From positions 207,715-271,714 of the forward strand of contig NZ_BCNO01000002.1 in assembly GCF_001514535.1 (NCBI RefSeq): 64,000 nucleotides of DNA. Direction: 5' to 3'. Below are positions 29,134 through 37,488 of this stretch, piece by piece. A program made the translations under genes and the position numbers. How positions within the stretch are numbered: position 1 is the first letter of the stretch; each line of letters begins with the position of its first letter. The notes below the pieces were generated by a model. It ran no database searches. It was not told where the DNA came from and saw only the letters and a list, made by a program, of their open reading frames with translations. Source of the stretch: Thermodesulfovibrio aggregans (GTDB lineage Bacteria; Nitrospirota; Thermodesulfovibrionia; Thermodesulfovibrionales; Thermodesulfovibrionaceae).

Positions 29134-30785
29134 ATCTCAATAAAAATCAAAAAATAGCTGCTGAAACTTCAGATAGAATATGCTGTGTTCTGGCAGGTCC
29201 TGGCACTGGTAAAACTCTCACGATAACAGCAAAAATAATTCATTTATTAGAGAAAGGAGTCTCACCCAAAGAGATTGCTGCTCTTACCTTTACACAGAAA
29301 GCAGCTATTGAAATGAAACAGAGAGTTATAACTAACCTGAGACAGGAAAAAAATCTTCCCTTTATAGGGACTTTTCATCTTCTTTGCTTAAAACTATTGA
29401 GAGAATTTCTTTCCGATAGAGAAAAACACTTTCAAATCTGCACAAGAACAAAACAGAAAGAGATAATCTCTGCCATACACAAAAAGAATGTGGACAGAAT
29501 CATTGAAAAAATAACCAATTTTAAAAATACAAACACACCCCTCGATGAAAAAATCTTACCGATTTATGAAAAATACGAAGAAAAAAAGAAAGAACTTAAT
29601 CTTCTTGATTTTGATGATTTATTGTTAAAAACCCTCGAATTAGTCAATAAAAAACAGATACCAGCTCTTTTTTCACATATAATTATTGATGAATTTCAGG
29701 ATATAAATAAAATTCAATATGCACTTATAAAAGGACTTCTTAAAGAAAATGGCTACCTTACAGTATTTGGTGATCCTGATCAGGCTATTTACTCTTTTAG
29801 AGGCTCAGAAATTGAACTTTTTCTTGAACTACCAAAGGATTTTCCAGATTTAACTTTAATAAATCTCTCTCTTAATTATCGTTCCCAGAAAAACATTATA
29901 GAAGCTTCAAACAAGTTTATAACAGCAAATACAAAGAGATTTTCCAAAAAAATTGAATCTACGAGAGAACAAAAATCTCCTATAATTCTTTTTGAGGTCG
30001 AAGATGAATACGAAGAGGCAAAAACAATTCTCAGAGAGATAAAACAAAGGCTTGGTGCAACAGATTTTACAGAACTTTACAAAAATAAAGAAGAAACGTC
30101 CTGCAGCTTTTCAAGTTTTGCGGTTCTTACAAGAACAAACAATCAACTAAAAATAATCAAAGATTGCTTAGATAAAGAAGGAATTCCTGTAAAGACTATA
30201 AAGAAAGATACAGAACACTGGACATCTAAGATCACAAAAAAAATTACTGATGCAATAGTTAATTATTCAGACAAACTTTTCACAAATATGCCGTTACAGA
30301 GTTTTATTGAATCTTCCAACCTCTATGAAGAGCTCTCAAATACAGAAATCTTTATATTAAGTAACATTGCAAAAACATACAAAGATGGTAAACTTATAGA
30401 GCAAATTCAAGCTTTAATTGATGAACTTACATCCCTTACACCTGTTGATCTATTCCCAGAAAATATTAATGCAGTAAGTCTTCTTACTCTTCACAGTTCA
30501 AAGGGGCTCGAATTTCCTGTTGTTTTTATTGCAGGCTTTGATGAAGGTCTAATACCATATACGCTAACATCTGATACAGACATTGAAGAAGAAAGAAGAC
30601 TCTTTTATGTTGGAATGACCCGTGCAATGGATGAATTAATACTTATTCACTCAAGACAAAGACTCATAAATGGTAAAAAAATAACCCTGCCTGTTTCTTC
30701 CTTTCTTAAAGATATACCCGAGGAATATGTAATAAAAAAGGTCCGGCAGAATAGAGCCGGACCAAAACAAAAAGCTCTTTTTTAA
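29130..30785 (+). CDS. UvrD/Rep-family DNA helicase, compact form
   Basis: A 551-residue superfamily 1A helicase. P-loop AGPGTGKT at 22-29, motif Ia [15 protein letters not shown], Walker [14 protein letters not shown], motif [16 protein letters not shown], motif IV LNYRSQ, motif [26 protein letters not shown] and motif [21 protein letters not shown] are all present. It is about 100-150 residues shorter than UvrD or PcrA, with a reduced 2B region. The pairing with an EndoQ-like nuclease suggests it unwinds DNA from the nick. Its last codons double as the terminator of the opposite gene. Confidence 0.92.
   Translation: MNLNKNQKIAAETSDRICCVLAGPGTGKTLTITAKIIHLLEKGVSPKEIAALTFTQKAAIEMKQRVITNLRQEKNLPFIGTFHLLCLKLLREFLSDREKHFQICTRTKQKEIISAIHKKNVDRIIEKITNFKNTNTPLDEKILPIYEKYEEKKKELNLLDFDDLLLKTLELVNKKQIPALFSHIIIDEFQDINKIQYALIKGLLKENGYLTVFGDPDQAIYSFRGSEIELFLELPKDFPDLTLINLSLNYRSQKNIIEASNKFITANTKRFSKKIESTREQKSPIILFEVEDEYEEAKTILREIKQRLGATDFTELYKNKEETSCSFSSFAVLTRTNNQLKIIKDCLDKEGIPVKTIKKDTEHWTSKITKKITDAIVNYSDKLFTNMPLQSFIESSNLYEELSNTEIFILSNIAKTYKDGKLIEQIQALIDELTSLTPVDLFPENINAVSLLTLHSSKGLEFPVVFIAGFDEGLIPYTLTSDTDIEEERRLFYVGMTRAMDELILIHSRQRLINGKKITLPVSSFLKDIPEEYVIKKVRQNRAGPKQKALF
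30731..30763 (-). terminator. Minus-strand terminator encoded inside the helicase 3' end
   Basis: Read on the minus strand, GGTCCGGC, an 8-base loop and GCCGGACC are followed at once by TTTTTTATT, an excellent intrinsic terminator. It lies about 20 bases beyond the DJ-1/PfpI stop codon, fully within codons of the convergent helicase. On the plus strand the hairpin has no T run. Confidence 0.88.
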
Positions 30786-31366
30786 GCTTTTATCTCTGTT
30801 CCAAGAAGTTCCAAAAATTTTCTTATCCATTCAGGATGAGCGGGCCAGGCAGGCGCAGTCACAATATTTCCATCTACACAGGCATTTGAAAATGTCGAAT
30901 TGACCTCACACCATTTTCCGCCGGCAAGTAAGATTTCTGCTTTTACTGCAGGATATGCTGTGAGAGTTCTACCTTTTATAACATTGGCAGCAGTGAGAAG
31001 CTGAATTCCATGACATATGGCAGCAACAGGTTTACCTGATTCAACAAAGTGTTTTACTATTTCCAGCACCTTATCATTAAGTCTCAGATATTCAGGAGCT
31101 CTTCCACCTGGAATTACGAGGGCGTCATAATCTTCTGGTTTAACTTTTTCAAAATCTGCATTTAGCATAAAGTTGTGACCTCTTTTTTCCGTATAGGTTT
31201 GATCTCCTTCAAAATCGTGCACAGCGGTCTTTACAGTTTCACCCGCTTTTTTACCGGGACATACAGCATGAACAGTGTGTCCAACCATTTTAAGCATCTG
31301 AAATGGGACCATTGCCTCATAGTCTTCCACAAAATCTCCAACAAGCATTAAAATTTTTTTAGGCAT
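30782..31366 (-). CDS. DJ-1/PfpI-family protein
   Basis: A 194-residue cytoplasmic protein. The nucleophile elbow is [10 protein letters not shown] with Cys at residue 118 followed by His; [12 protein letters not shown] and the early Glu (VEDYE) are typical of the PfpI subgroup. Members include proteases, glyoxalases and chaperone-like deglycases; which applies here cannot be told. The start is the ATG at 31366, with GAGGAGGTGG at ideal spacing; an in-frame upstream codon is rejected. It is a single-gene unit. Confidence 0.88.
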   Translation of the reverse strand: MPKKILMLVGDFVEDYEAMVPFQMLKMVGHTVHAVCPGKKAGETVKTAVHDFEGDQTYTEKRGHNFMLNADFEKVKPEDYDALVIPGGRAPEYLRLNDKVLEIVKHFVESGKPVAAICHGIQLLTAANVIKGRTLTAYPAVKAEILLAGGKWCEVNSTFSNACVDGNIVTAPAWPAHPEWIRKFLELLGTEIKA

Positions 31367-31409
31367 ATTCCACCTCCTCATGAAGTTTTATTTTATTATA
31401 AATCTTTTA

Positions 31410-31418
31410 TGTTAATAT
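31410..31418 (+). promoter_or_regulatory. Extended -10 (TGTTAATAT) before mlaE
   Basis: TGTTAATAT at 31410-31418 is followed 12 bases later by the mlaE ATG. The predicted start lies about 5 bases before the codon, and no Shine-Dalgarno exists between them. Confidence 0.4.
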
Positions 31419-31430
31419 ATTGTTACACTT

Positions 31431-32207
31431 ATGAAAATTAATGAAAAAATAAAGAAAACAATGGCAGATTTACAGGATTTCTACCTGCTCTGCATAAACT
31501 CTACTTTAAGAGTTTTTAAAAGACCTCTTTACATTGATGACATAGTTGAGCAGATGGAGTATGCTGGCTCTTCCTCTGTTTTTATCGTGTCTCTGGTCTG
31601 TCTTTTTGTTGGGATGGCACTTACTCTACAGCTTAGCGCAGAACTTAGCAGAGTTGGATTAAAAATGTACACAGGTAAAATTGTTGGAATTGCAGTAATA
31701 AGGGAGATTGGTCCTCTTGTAACAGCACTGGTTTTCATAGGCAGGGTTGGTGCTGGACAGACCGCTGAAATTGGCTCAATGATTCTCGGTCATCAAATAG
31801 ATACATTAAGAGTTTATGGAATTGATCCCGTTAAAAAAGTAGTAATCCCGAGAGTAATTGCTTCAGTTATAATGCTTCCCTGCCTTACGATAATAGGAGA
31901 TCTTGTATGTCTTTTAGGTGGATACTACATAGCTGTTTTTGTAAGTAACCAGAGTGGTTCCTTCTATTGGTCAAGTATTATTAGAGAACTAAACTTTCAA
32001 AATGTCTTTTCTGGTTCAATAAAACCTTTTATTTTTGGATATCTCATATCTTGCATAAGTTGCTTTTACGGACTTACAACTCGGGGTGGTGCAAAAGGTT
32101 TAAGAACCTCAACTACCAAAGCAGTTGTTACATCAATTGTTATAGTAATAGCAACAGATTTTATACTTACAAGAATCTTACTTTATGCTCTGGGATTCAC
32201 AGTATGA
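31431..32207 (+). CDS. mlaE: MlaE-family ABC transporter permease
   Basis: A 258-residue inner-membrane permease of the lipid-trafficking Mla type. The segment LVTALVFIGRVGAGQTAEIGSMILGHQIDTLRVYGIDPVKKVVIPRVIAS is the core family signature. In other bacteria MlaFEDB moves phospholipids between the membranes to keep the outer-membrane lipid asymmetry. The ATP-binding partner follows with a 4-base overlap, but no MCE-domain mlaD gene is adjacent. There is no Shine-Dalgarno; the message may be nearly leaderless. Confidence 0.92.
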   Translation: MKINEKIKKTMADLQDFYLLCINSTLRVFKRPLYIDDIVEQMEYAGSSSVFIVSLVCLFVGMALTLQLSAELSRVGLKMYTGKIVGIAVIREIGPLVTALVFIGRVGAGQTAEIGSMILGHQIDTLRVYGIDPVKKVVIPRVIASVIMLPCLTIIGDLVCLLGGYYIAVFVSNQSGSFYWSSIIRELNFQNVFSGSIKPFIFGYLISCISCFYGLTTRGGAKGLRTSTTKAVVTSIVIVIATDFILTRILLYALGFTV

Positions 32208-32944
32208 TAGTTTTTGATGATGTATGGTTTTCTTACGGGAATAGAGAAGTTCTTAAAGGTGTAAGTTTTACTGCAAAATTCAATGAACGCATAGCAGTTC
32301 TTGGCGAAAGTGGTGGTGGAAAAACAACCATTTTAAAATTAATACTGGGGTTAATAACTCCTGACAGAGGAAGAATTATAATTGACGGAATTGATATAAC
32401 TGAACTAAATGAAGAAGAACTAATACCAATAAGAAGAAAGTTTAGCATCGTTTTTCAGGAAGGAGCTTTATTTGATTCTTTACCTGTAAAAGAAAATGTT
32501 GCCTTTTTCATGAGAGAACTTTTAAATCTTCCCGATGAAGAGATTTATTCAAGAGTAAAAGATCTGCTTAAACGTGTAGGAGTAGAAGATGCAGAAGAAC
32601 TTATGCCAGAGGAACTCAGTGGAGGTATGCACCGCAGAGTAGCAATAGCACGAGCTCTGGCAGTTGGAAAAACAAAAATGTTTCTATATGATGAACCAAC
32701 AGCAGGACTTGACCCTGTAAACTCTGAACGAATTGTGTCTCTGATTAAAGATTTAGCAGATAAAGAAAATATAGGTTTTATGATAATAACGCATGTTGTC
32801 TATGTTGCATGGCAACTTTGCAGCAGATTTATCTTCCTCAAAGATGGAGAGATCAAATTTGATGGAAGCAAAGATGAACTTATCAAAACAAATATTCCTG
32901 TCGTAAAAGATTTTATAAAAGAACTATTCTTCAAAATTGAGTAG
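32204..32944 (+). CDS. mlaF: MlaF-family ABC transporter ATPase
   Basis: A 246-residue ATPase with P-loop GESGGGKTT, Q-loop FSIVFQEGALFDSLPV, signature LSGGMHRRVAIARALA, Walker B MFLYDEPTAGLDP and switch His in ITHVV. GALFDSLPVKENVAF and GGMHRRV are typical of MlaF. I take the ATG at 32204 overlapping the mlaE stop; the longer frame back to 32051 lies in mlaE coding sequence and has no family similarity. Confidence 0.94.
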   Translation: MIVFDDVWFSYGNREVLKGVSFTAKFNERIAVLGESGGGKTTILKLILGLITPDRGRIIIDGIDITELNEEELIPIRRKFSIVFQEGALFDSLPVKENVAFFMRELLNLPDEEIYSRVKDLLKRVGVEDAEELMPEELSGGMHRRVAIARALAVGKTKMFLYDEPTAGLDPVNSERIVSLIKDLADKENIGFMIITHVVYVAWQLCSRFIFLKDGEIKFDGSKDELIKTNIPVVKDFIKELFFKIE

Positions 32945-32976
32945 AATGACCAAAAAAGATTACCAATGGACAAGAA

Positions 32977-33639
32977 TTAGAAAAGTGACTCCATTGCTCT
33001 TATATCCTTTATTAAAATTTTTTTATTAAGCTCACCAATATAGCCCATTTTTTTTAATTTGCTAATAGTCCTTATAGCGGTTTCAGTTGTGGTTCCTGTC
33101 ATTTCAGCAAGTTCCTGTTTTGTGATTTTAATATCAATAAGAACTCCTTCTGGGGTAATTTTGCCATATTTATTTGCTAACTTGAGAAGTTGATAGACTA
33201 CTCTTGATGTTACATCTTCAAGAGCGATATTTTTAAGACTTTCTATGCCTGATTTAAGTCTTACTGTAACATGATGTAATATATGAGCTTCAAGATGGGG
33301 ATTTTTTTTGATAATCTTAAGAAAAACTTTTGAAGGTATTTTTCCTAATTCACAGTCTTCAATAGCTATGGCATTTGCAGGATAGGGAAAATTTTTAATA
33401 ACTGCCAGAGCTCCAAAAAAATCTGGTGCATCAACTATTTCAAGAACAATCTCTCTTCCATCTGATGAAAGTTTTGAGATTTTTACTTTACCCTTAAGGA
33501 GGATGTAAAACCACTCAGGCTCCTGTCCTTCAGAGAAAATGGTTTCTCTTTTTTTGAATTTAACTATTTTAATGTTTTTCTCAAGAGTTTCAATGTCTTC
33601 TTCGTTAAGATTTTTTAAAATTGATAAATCTCTGAGCAT
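32977..33639 (-). CDS. Crp/Fnr-family transcription regulator
   Basis: A 220-residue regulator: cyclic-nucleotide-type beta-roll sensor (residues 10-115, GQEPEWFYILLKGKVKISKL), long dimer helix, and winged helix with ITKQELAEMTGTTTETAIRTISKLKKMG. In the recognition helix the Glu and Arg that contact the TGA half-site in Crp and Fnr are kept (TETAIR). No Fnr-type cysteine set exists, so it does not carry that Fe-S cluster. Its position beside nrfHA and hcp resembles HcpR-type nitrosative-stress regulators, some of which sense NO through heme; this is inference. The start has no Shine-Dalgarno, only TGTTAAAAT 5 bases upstream. Confidence 0.85.
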   Translation of the reverse strand: MLRDLSILKNLNEEDIETLEKNIKIVKFKKRETIFSEGQEPEWFYILLKGKVKISKLSSDGREIVLEIVDAPDFFGALAVIKNFPYPANAIAIEDCELGKIPSKVFLKIIKKNPHLEAHILHHVTVRLKSGIESLKNIALEDVTSRVVYQLLKLANKYGKITPEGVLIDIKITKQELAEMTGTTTETAIRTISKLKKMGYIGELNKKILIKDIRAMESLF

Positions 33640-33644
33640 AGATA

Positions 33645-33653
33645 ATTTTAACA
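33645..33653 (-). promoter_or_regulatory. Extended -10 (TGTTAAAAT) directly before the Crp/Fnr gene
   Basis: On the minus strand TGTTAAAAT (33653-33645) is followed after 5 bases by the ATG, predicting a leaderless transcript. No good -35 sequence precedes it. Confidence 0.45.
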
Positions 33654-33680
33654 GATTTTGAATCAGGAGAATAATAAAGA

Positions 33681-33713
33681 GCGACAGTGCTCAGATTTTC
33701 TGAACACTGTCGC
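33681..33713 (-). terminator. Terminator of the nrfHA operon
   Basis: GCGACAGTG at 33681-33689 pairs with CACTGTCGC at 33705-33713, with a further imperfect inner stem. On the minus strand it is followed by TCTTTATTATT and lies 8 bases beyond the nrfA stop codon. Confidence 0.85.
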
Positions 33714-33720
33714 CCAAAGA

Positions 33721-35184
33721 TTACTTAAGCAAAGCCTCTATATTCTGTTGAGTTCCATATGGATCCTTGAATTCCTGCTCTGGCTTAAAGTTAAGCTTCT
33801 TTTCTCCACGATTATTAAGGTATTTCTTAAGCTCAAGGTCTATGTTTACAGGAACACTGACACCGGCTTGAGCAAGCATTGTTCTTAGCACAGCCTCTGA
33901 CTTTGATGCATAGGCAGTGGCATCACCAAGAATTCTACCAGCTTCAGTAGGATTATGGAATCCAATTGAATTTTCAGCTCCGATAAATATAACTCTATAA
34001 AGTGCCTCAAGATATAAATCTTTTGCTCTATTATAGAGATTCTGGTCAAGCTGTTTTCCACTTTCCTGAGCTTTATTTGCTATTTCAAACAACTTTGCAG
34101 CAACTGCTGTTTGATAACCTGCCCTAATAAGCAGGCTCATTGTCCTGTCTTGTATAGTTAGCACTCTCTGTTTCAGCCATTCAGGGGTTTCCTCATGGCA
34201 TTGCAGACATGCCTTCATGTCAGACTTAAGAGGACTCATAATTCTGTGTTCTGATACTTTAAAACCACCCACCTTTTTATAGGGCATGTGACAGTCTGCA
34301 CAGGATACACCAGCATTCCAGTGAGTTGAATTGTTTGAGAAAAACTCAAATTCAGGATGTCTTATGTAGGCAAGCTTAAACCCTGTAACTGCCTGCTTCC
34401 ACTCACCATAGGAAGGATCACTTTTCAGAACTTTTATAATGTTTTCAATGGAAATTCCACCAAGCTTGCTTCCCTGCCATGGGAAGAAAAGTCCTGTGGG
34501 TTTCATATCTTTGTCTCTTGGAACTACATAGGTCACATGACACTGGGCACAGATTATGCTTCTCATCTGCTGATGAGGAATACTGTTTGTATCAACTCCC
34601 ATAGTCTGCAAAGCCTTAACAAGGGTAAATCCTCTTCTTATCTGTAAAGAAGCATCCTTTGGATTATGACAGTCAATACATGAGTCTCCAAGCTTTCTAT
34701 GTTTTTCTGGAATCCAGCTCCAGACTTCTTTATAGGGTCTGTTATAGTAGGCAATACCGTATTTCGCTTCAAGTTCAGGTGCATAGGATGTTTTACAAGT
34801 AAGACATACTCCTCCTGGTTTAAGTCTTGATGGGTCTATTTCCAGCTGATCAATTACTCTGTAAAAATGAGACCTCGGTTCATTGTATTCAATTCCAAAG
34901 CCCCATCCATTGTAAAGCAATGCCATAAAGGGATACTCAGAAAGCTTATCATAAATAACTTTATCTGTATCCCATCCTCTTTTGTATTTACTTTTACCTG
35001 CAGGTGTAGGCTCCTGTGATTGCTTATACATTTCATAATGGATTGGATAAACTTTTCCCCATACTTCGGGATCAACTTCATTTTCAGGGATAGAGGCGGT
35101 TTTGTACTCCTTCGGTTTTTCTGGTGCACAGGCAAAAAGAATAAGCAAACAAATAAAGCATAAAATAAAGCTAAATCTTTTCAT
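33721..35184 (-). CDS. nrfA: Ammonia-forming cytochrome c nitrite reductase
   Basis: A 487-residue pentaheme enzyme reducing nitrite to ammonium with six electrons in the periplasm. The catalytic heme motif is CLTCK at residues 127-131, the lysine-ligated CXXCK unique to this family; four CXXCH motifs follow (CIDCH, CAQCH, CADCH, CLQCH). A tyrosine follows the third (CAQCHVTYV), as in the active site. The N-terminus ends in a lipobox LFAC with Cys at 19, so the enzyme is likely a lipoprotein rather than a soluble periplasmic protein. It overlaps nrfH by 14 bases. NO and hydroxylamine are other known substrates of the family. Confidence 0.97.
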   Translation of the reverse strand: MKRFSFILCFICLLILFACAPEKPKEYKTASIPENEVDPEVWGKVYPIHYEMYKQSQEPTPAGKSKYKRGWDTDKVIYDKLSEYPFMALLYNGWGFGIEYNEPRSHFYRVIDQLEIDPSRLKPGGVCLTCKTSYAPELEAKYGIAYYNRPYKEVWSWIPEKHRKLGDSCIDCHNPKDASLQIRRGFTLVKALQTMGVDTNSIPHQQMRSIICAQCHVTYVVPRDKDMKPTGLFFPWQGSKLGGISIENIIKVLKSDPSYGEWKQAVTGFKLAYIRHPEFEFFSNNSTHWNAGVSCADCHMPYKKVGGFKVSEHRIMSPLKSDMKACLQCHEETPEWLKQRVLTIQDRTMSLLIRAGYQTAVAAKLFEIANKAQESGKQLDQNLYNRAKDLYLEALYRVIFIGAENSIGFHNPTEAGRILGDATAYASKSEAVLRTMLAQAGVSVPVNIDLELKKYLNNRGEKKLNFKPEQEFKDPYGTQQNIEALLK

Positions 35185-35635
35185 TAAAAACCTCCTCCTT
35201 AAAGGTTTCTCTTAAACCTGCCTGTTTATGTGATATTCTTTTATGACAATCCCAACATTTTCTGTCTGAGATGGTAATTCGTGAAACCATACCTTCATGG
35301 CATCTTATACAGTTTTGCTGGATTGTTTTTTTACCATGGGCTGAAGTTTTGATTTGATCTGGGACACTTCCTGTATGAAAGGCTATAAAATCCTTGCTAC
35401 CATCAACTGCTTTCCAGAAATAAAAACTTACCTTTGAATTATTGGGAAGATGGCAGTCAACACATTTAAGAGAGTTGTGTAATCCTCCTTTCATTAAAGT
35501 TAGGTATTGTTCTTCCATAACATGACAGCTGGCACAAAACTCTGGAGTGTTTGTTTTAGCAAGAAGCTTAGGAGATAGGATAGCCAGAATAAAAATAAAA
35601 ATTACTACTGCAACAACTATCCAACCCCTCTTCAT
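35171..35635 (-). CDS. nrfH: Tetraheme quinol dehydrogenase NrfH
   Basis: A 154-residue NapC/NirT-type protein: one N-terminal membrane helix (WIVVAVVIFIFILAILSP) and four CXXCH motifs (CASCH, CVDCH, CIRCH, CWDCH) in the periplasmic part. The first reads CASCHVM, the CXXCHXM form in which the Met ligates heme 1 in structurally known NrfH. It passes electrons from menaquinol to NrfA in the same operon. The start has GGGGG/AAGGGGG upstream and a 17-bp-spaced promoter. Confidence 0.95.
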   Translation of the reverse strand: MKRGWIVVAVVIFIFILAILSPKLLAKTNTPEFCASCHVMEEQYLTLMKGGLHNSLKCVDCHLPNNSKVSFYFWKAVDGSKDFIAFHTGSVPDQIKTSAHGKKTIQQNCIRCHEGMVSRITISDRKCWDCHKRISHKQAGLRETFKEEVFNEKI

Positions 35636-35662
35636 AATTCACCCCCTTTCTTGTTTGCTTTC

Positions 35663-35691
35663 ATTTTATCAAAAAATTTTTCATATTTCAA
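35663..35691 (-). promoter_or_regulatory. Putative nrfHA promoter
   Basis: On the minus strand TTGAAA (35691-35686), a 17-bp spacer and TAAAAT (35668-35663) form a reasonable sigma-70 promoter, with initiation near 35656 and a leader of about 20 bases. The Fnr-type dyad at 35716-35735 would be centred near -70, close to a class I activator position. Confidence 0.6.
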
Positions 35692-35715
35692 TGATAAATT
35701 TTTTTAATTTACCTC

Positions 35716-35735
35716 AATATGATTTAAATCATATT
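35716..35735. promoter_or_regulatory. Perfect 20-bp Fnr-type dyad between nrfH and hcp
   Basis: AATATGATTTAAATCATATT is fully palindromic and contains TGAT-N4-ATCA, the half-site arrangement bound by Crp/Fnr proteins. Its centre (35725.5) is 41.5 bp from the start predicted for hcp, exact class II geometry, and about 70 bp from that predicted for nrfH. The adjacent Crp/Fnr regulator is the obvious candidate. Confidence 0.75.
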
Positions 35736-35751
35736 TTTCTCCTGATTAATC

Positions 35752-35760
35752 TGGTAAAAT
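35752..35760 (+). promoter_or_regulatory. hcp promoter, extended -10
   Basis: TGGTAAAAT at 35752-35760 places the start near 35767, giving a 28-base leader with AAGGAGG before the hcp ATG. No -35 box is seen; the dyad occupies its place, as expected for class II activation. Confidence 0.6.
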
Positions 35761-35794
35761 TAGATTATAAAAAACTTTTTAAGGAGGTTTATCT

Positions 35795-37402
35795 ATGTTT
35801 TGCAGACAATGTGAGCAAACAGCAAATCCATGTACAAAACTGGGTGTATGCGGAAAACAGCCAGATACAGCCTATCTTCAGGATCTTCTGACCTATGCAC
35901 TTCAGGGGCTTGCAACTTATGCAAAGGAAGAATTGAAAGAAGGCAAGCTTGACAGCAAAGTTAACAGATTTACTGTGGAAGCACTCTTTTCAACATTGAC
36001 GAATGTTAACTTTGATTCGGAGGCAATTAAAAACTTTATCTACGAAGCAGTGAATCTGAGAGAGGAACTTAAAGGAAAAGGGATTAAAGTTCAGGAAACA
36101 GAGGCATGCAATTTTAAGCCAGCAGACAGTTTAGAGGAACTTGTAAAACAAGGAGAAGATGCGAACAGAAAACTTTTTCACAGCTATCAAAATGAGGATA
36201 TTCAGTCACTTAAAGAAATTACCCTTTACTCTTTGAGAGGCATTGCTGCTTATGCTGACCATGCTGCAATTCTTGGAAAAGAGGATAACTCTGTATATGC
36301 CTTCATATATGATGCCCTTGATTCAATGCAAAGGAATGGAGACCTTAATTTCTGGCTTAACATGGTTTTAAAAGCAGGTGAAACAAACCTCAGAGCAATG
36401 GAACTTCTTGATGCAGCAAACACAGGCAGATACGGGCATCCTGTACCAACAGCAGTTCCACTTGGTTATAAAAAAGGTAAAGCAATAGTTGTCTCAGGAC
36501 ATGACCTTAGAGACCTTGAAATTCTTCTTAAACAGACAGAAGGAAAAGGTATATATGTTTATACCCATGGAGAGATGCTTCCATGTCATGCTTATCCCGA
36601 GTTGAAAAAATATAAGCATTTTTATGGACACTATGGCACAGCATGGCAGAATCAACAAAAAGAGTTCGCTCAATTTCCAGGGGCAATATTGATGACCACC
36701 AATTGCATTATAAGACCACTTGATTCCTATAAAGATAGAATCTTCACCACAGGTGTTGTTGGTTGGCCCGGAGTAAAACATATCAAAGATAAGGACTTTA
36801 CCCCGGTCATTGAAAAAGCTCTTGAATTGCCTGGTTTTCCAGAGGACAAAGAAAGCAAAACAGTGATGGTAGGCTTTGCGAGGAACGCTGTTTTAGGTGT
36901 TGCCGATAAAGTTATAGAGCTTGTTAAAGCTGGTAAAATCAGGCATTTCTTCCTTGTAGGAGGATGTGATGGTGCAAAGCCTGGAAGATCCTATTATACA
37001 GAGTTTGTTGAAAAAGCACCACAAGATACTGTAATACTTACCCTTGCCTGTGGTAAATTCAGATTTTTTGATAAAGAACTTGGTTCAATTGATGGGATTC
37101 CAAGACTTCTTGATGTTGGTCAGTGCAATGATGCCTACTCGGCAATTCAGATCGCTCTGGCACTTTCAAAGGCATTTAATGTAGGAGTAAATGAGCTTCC
37201 TCTTTCACTAATTCTTTCATGGTTTGAGCAGAAAGCTGTTGCTATTCTTACAACACTTCTTTATCTCGGCATTAAAAACATCCGTCTTGGACCAAGCCTT
37301 CCTGCCTTTGTAAGCCCGAATGTTCTGAAGGTTCTTGTTGATAACTTTAACATAAAGCCTATAAAAACAGTAGACGAAGACTTGAAAGAGATTTTGGGAT
37401 AA
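35795..37402 (+). CDS. hcp: Hybrid-cluster protein (Hcp, hydroxylamine reductase)
   Basis: A 535-residue Hcp. The N-terminal cysteines (FCRQCEQTANPC, then GVCGK) bind a cubane cluster, and later segments such as VVSGHDLRDLEILLKQT, GEMLPCHAYPELKKY, LTTNCIIRP, VGGCDGAKPGRSYYTEF and LACGKFRF supply ligands of the Ni-free 4Fe-2S-2O hybrid cluster. Hcp acts on NO (S-nitrosylase or NO reductase) and can reduce hydroxylamine. It is divergent from nrfHA and should detoxify intermediates of nitrite reduction. No hcr reductase gene is adjacent. A strong terminator follows. Confidence 0.96.
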   Translation: MFCRQCEQTANPCTKLGVCGKQPDTAYLQDLLTYALQGLATYAKEELKEGKLDSKVNRFTVEALFSTLTNVNFDSEAIKNFIYEAVNLREELKGKGIKVQETEACNFKPADSLEELVKQGEDANRKLFHSYQNEDIQSLKEITLYSLRGIAAYADHAAILGKEDNSVYAFIYDALDSMQRNGDLNFWLNMVLKAGETNLRAMELLDAANTGRYGHPVPTAVPLGYKKGKAIVVSGHDLRDLEILLKQTEGKGIYVYTHGEMLPCHAYPELKKYKHFYGHYGTAWQNQQKEFAQFPGAILMTTNCIIRPLDSYKDRIFTTGVVGWPGVKHIKDKDFTPVIEKALELPGFPEDKESKTVMVGFARNAVLGVADKVIELVKAGKIRHFFLVGGCDGAKPGRSYYTEFVEKAPQDTVILTLACGKFRFFDKELGSIDGIPRLLDVGQCNDAYSAIQIALALSKAFNVGVNELPLSLILSWFEQKAVAILTTLLYLGIKNIRLGPSLPAFVSPNVLKVLVDNFNIKPIKTVDEDLKEILG

Positions 37403-37408
37403 ACATTT

Positions 37409-37450
37409 AAGCCTGCATTCAGGGATACTAAAGCTGAATGCAGGCTTTTT
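37409..37450 (+). terminator. Intrinsic terminator of hcp, possibly bidirectional
   Basis: AAGCCTGCATTCAG (37409-37422) pairs perfectly with CTGAATGCAGGCTT (37434-37447), a 14-bp stem with an 11-base loop, followed by TTTCC. It also lies about 40 bases beyond the stop codon of the convergent chemoreceptor gene. Confidence 0.88.
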
Positions 37451-37488
37451 CCTGAGAATCAATCTCAAATTATTGATGTTTTATTCTA

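Noticed and set aside
32051..32203. Long N-terminal extension of MlaF
   Set aside because: It overlaps mlaE coding sequence, looks like an out-of-frame translation and is unlike any ABC ATPase; the ATG at 32204 overlaps the mlaE stop as usual.
32945..32976. Terminator between mlaF and the Crp/Fnr gene from CAATGGA/TCCATTG
   Set aside because: The stem is short, the loop is long and no T run follows; too weak to list.
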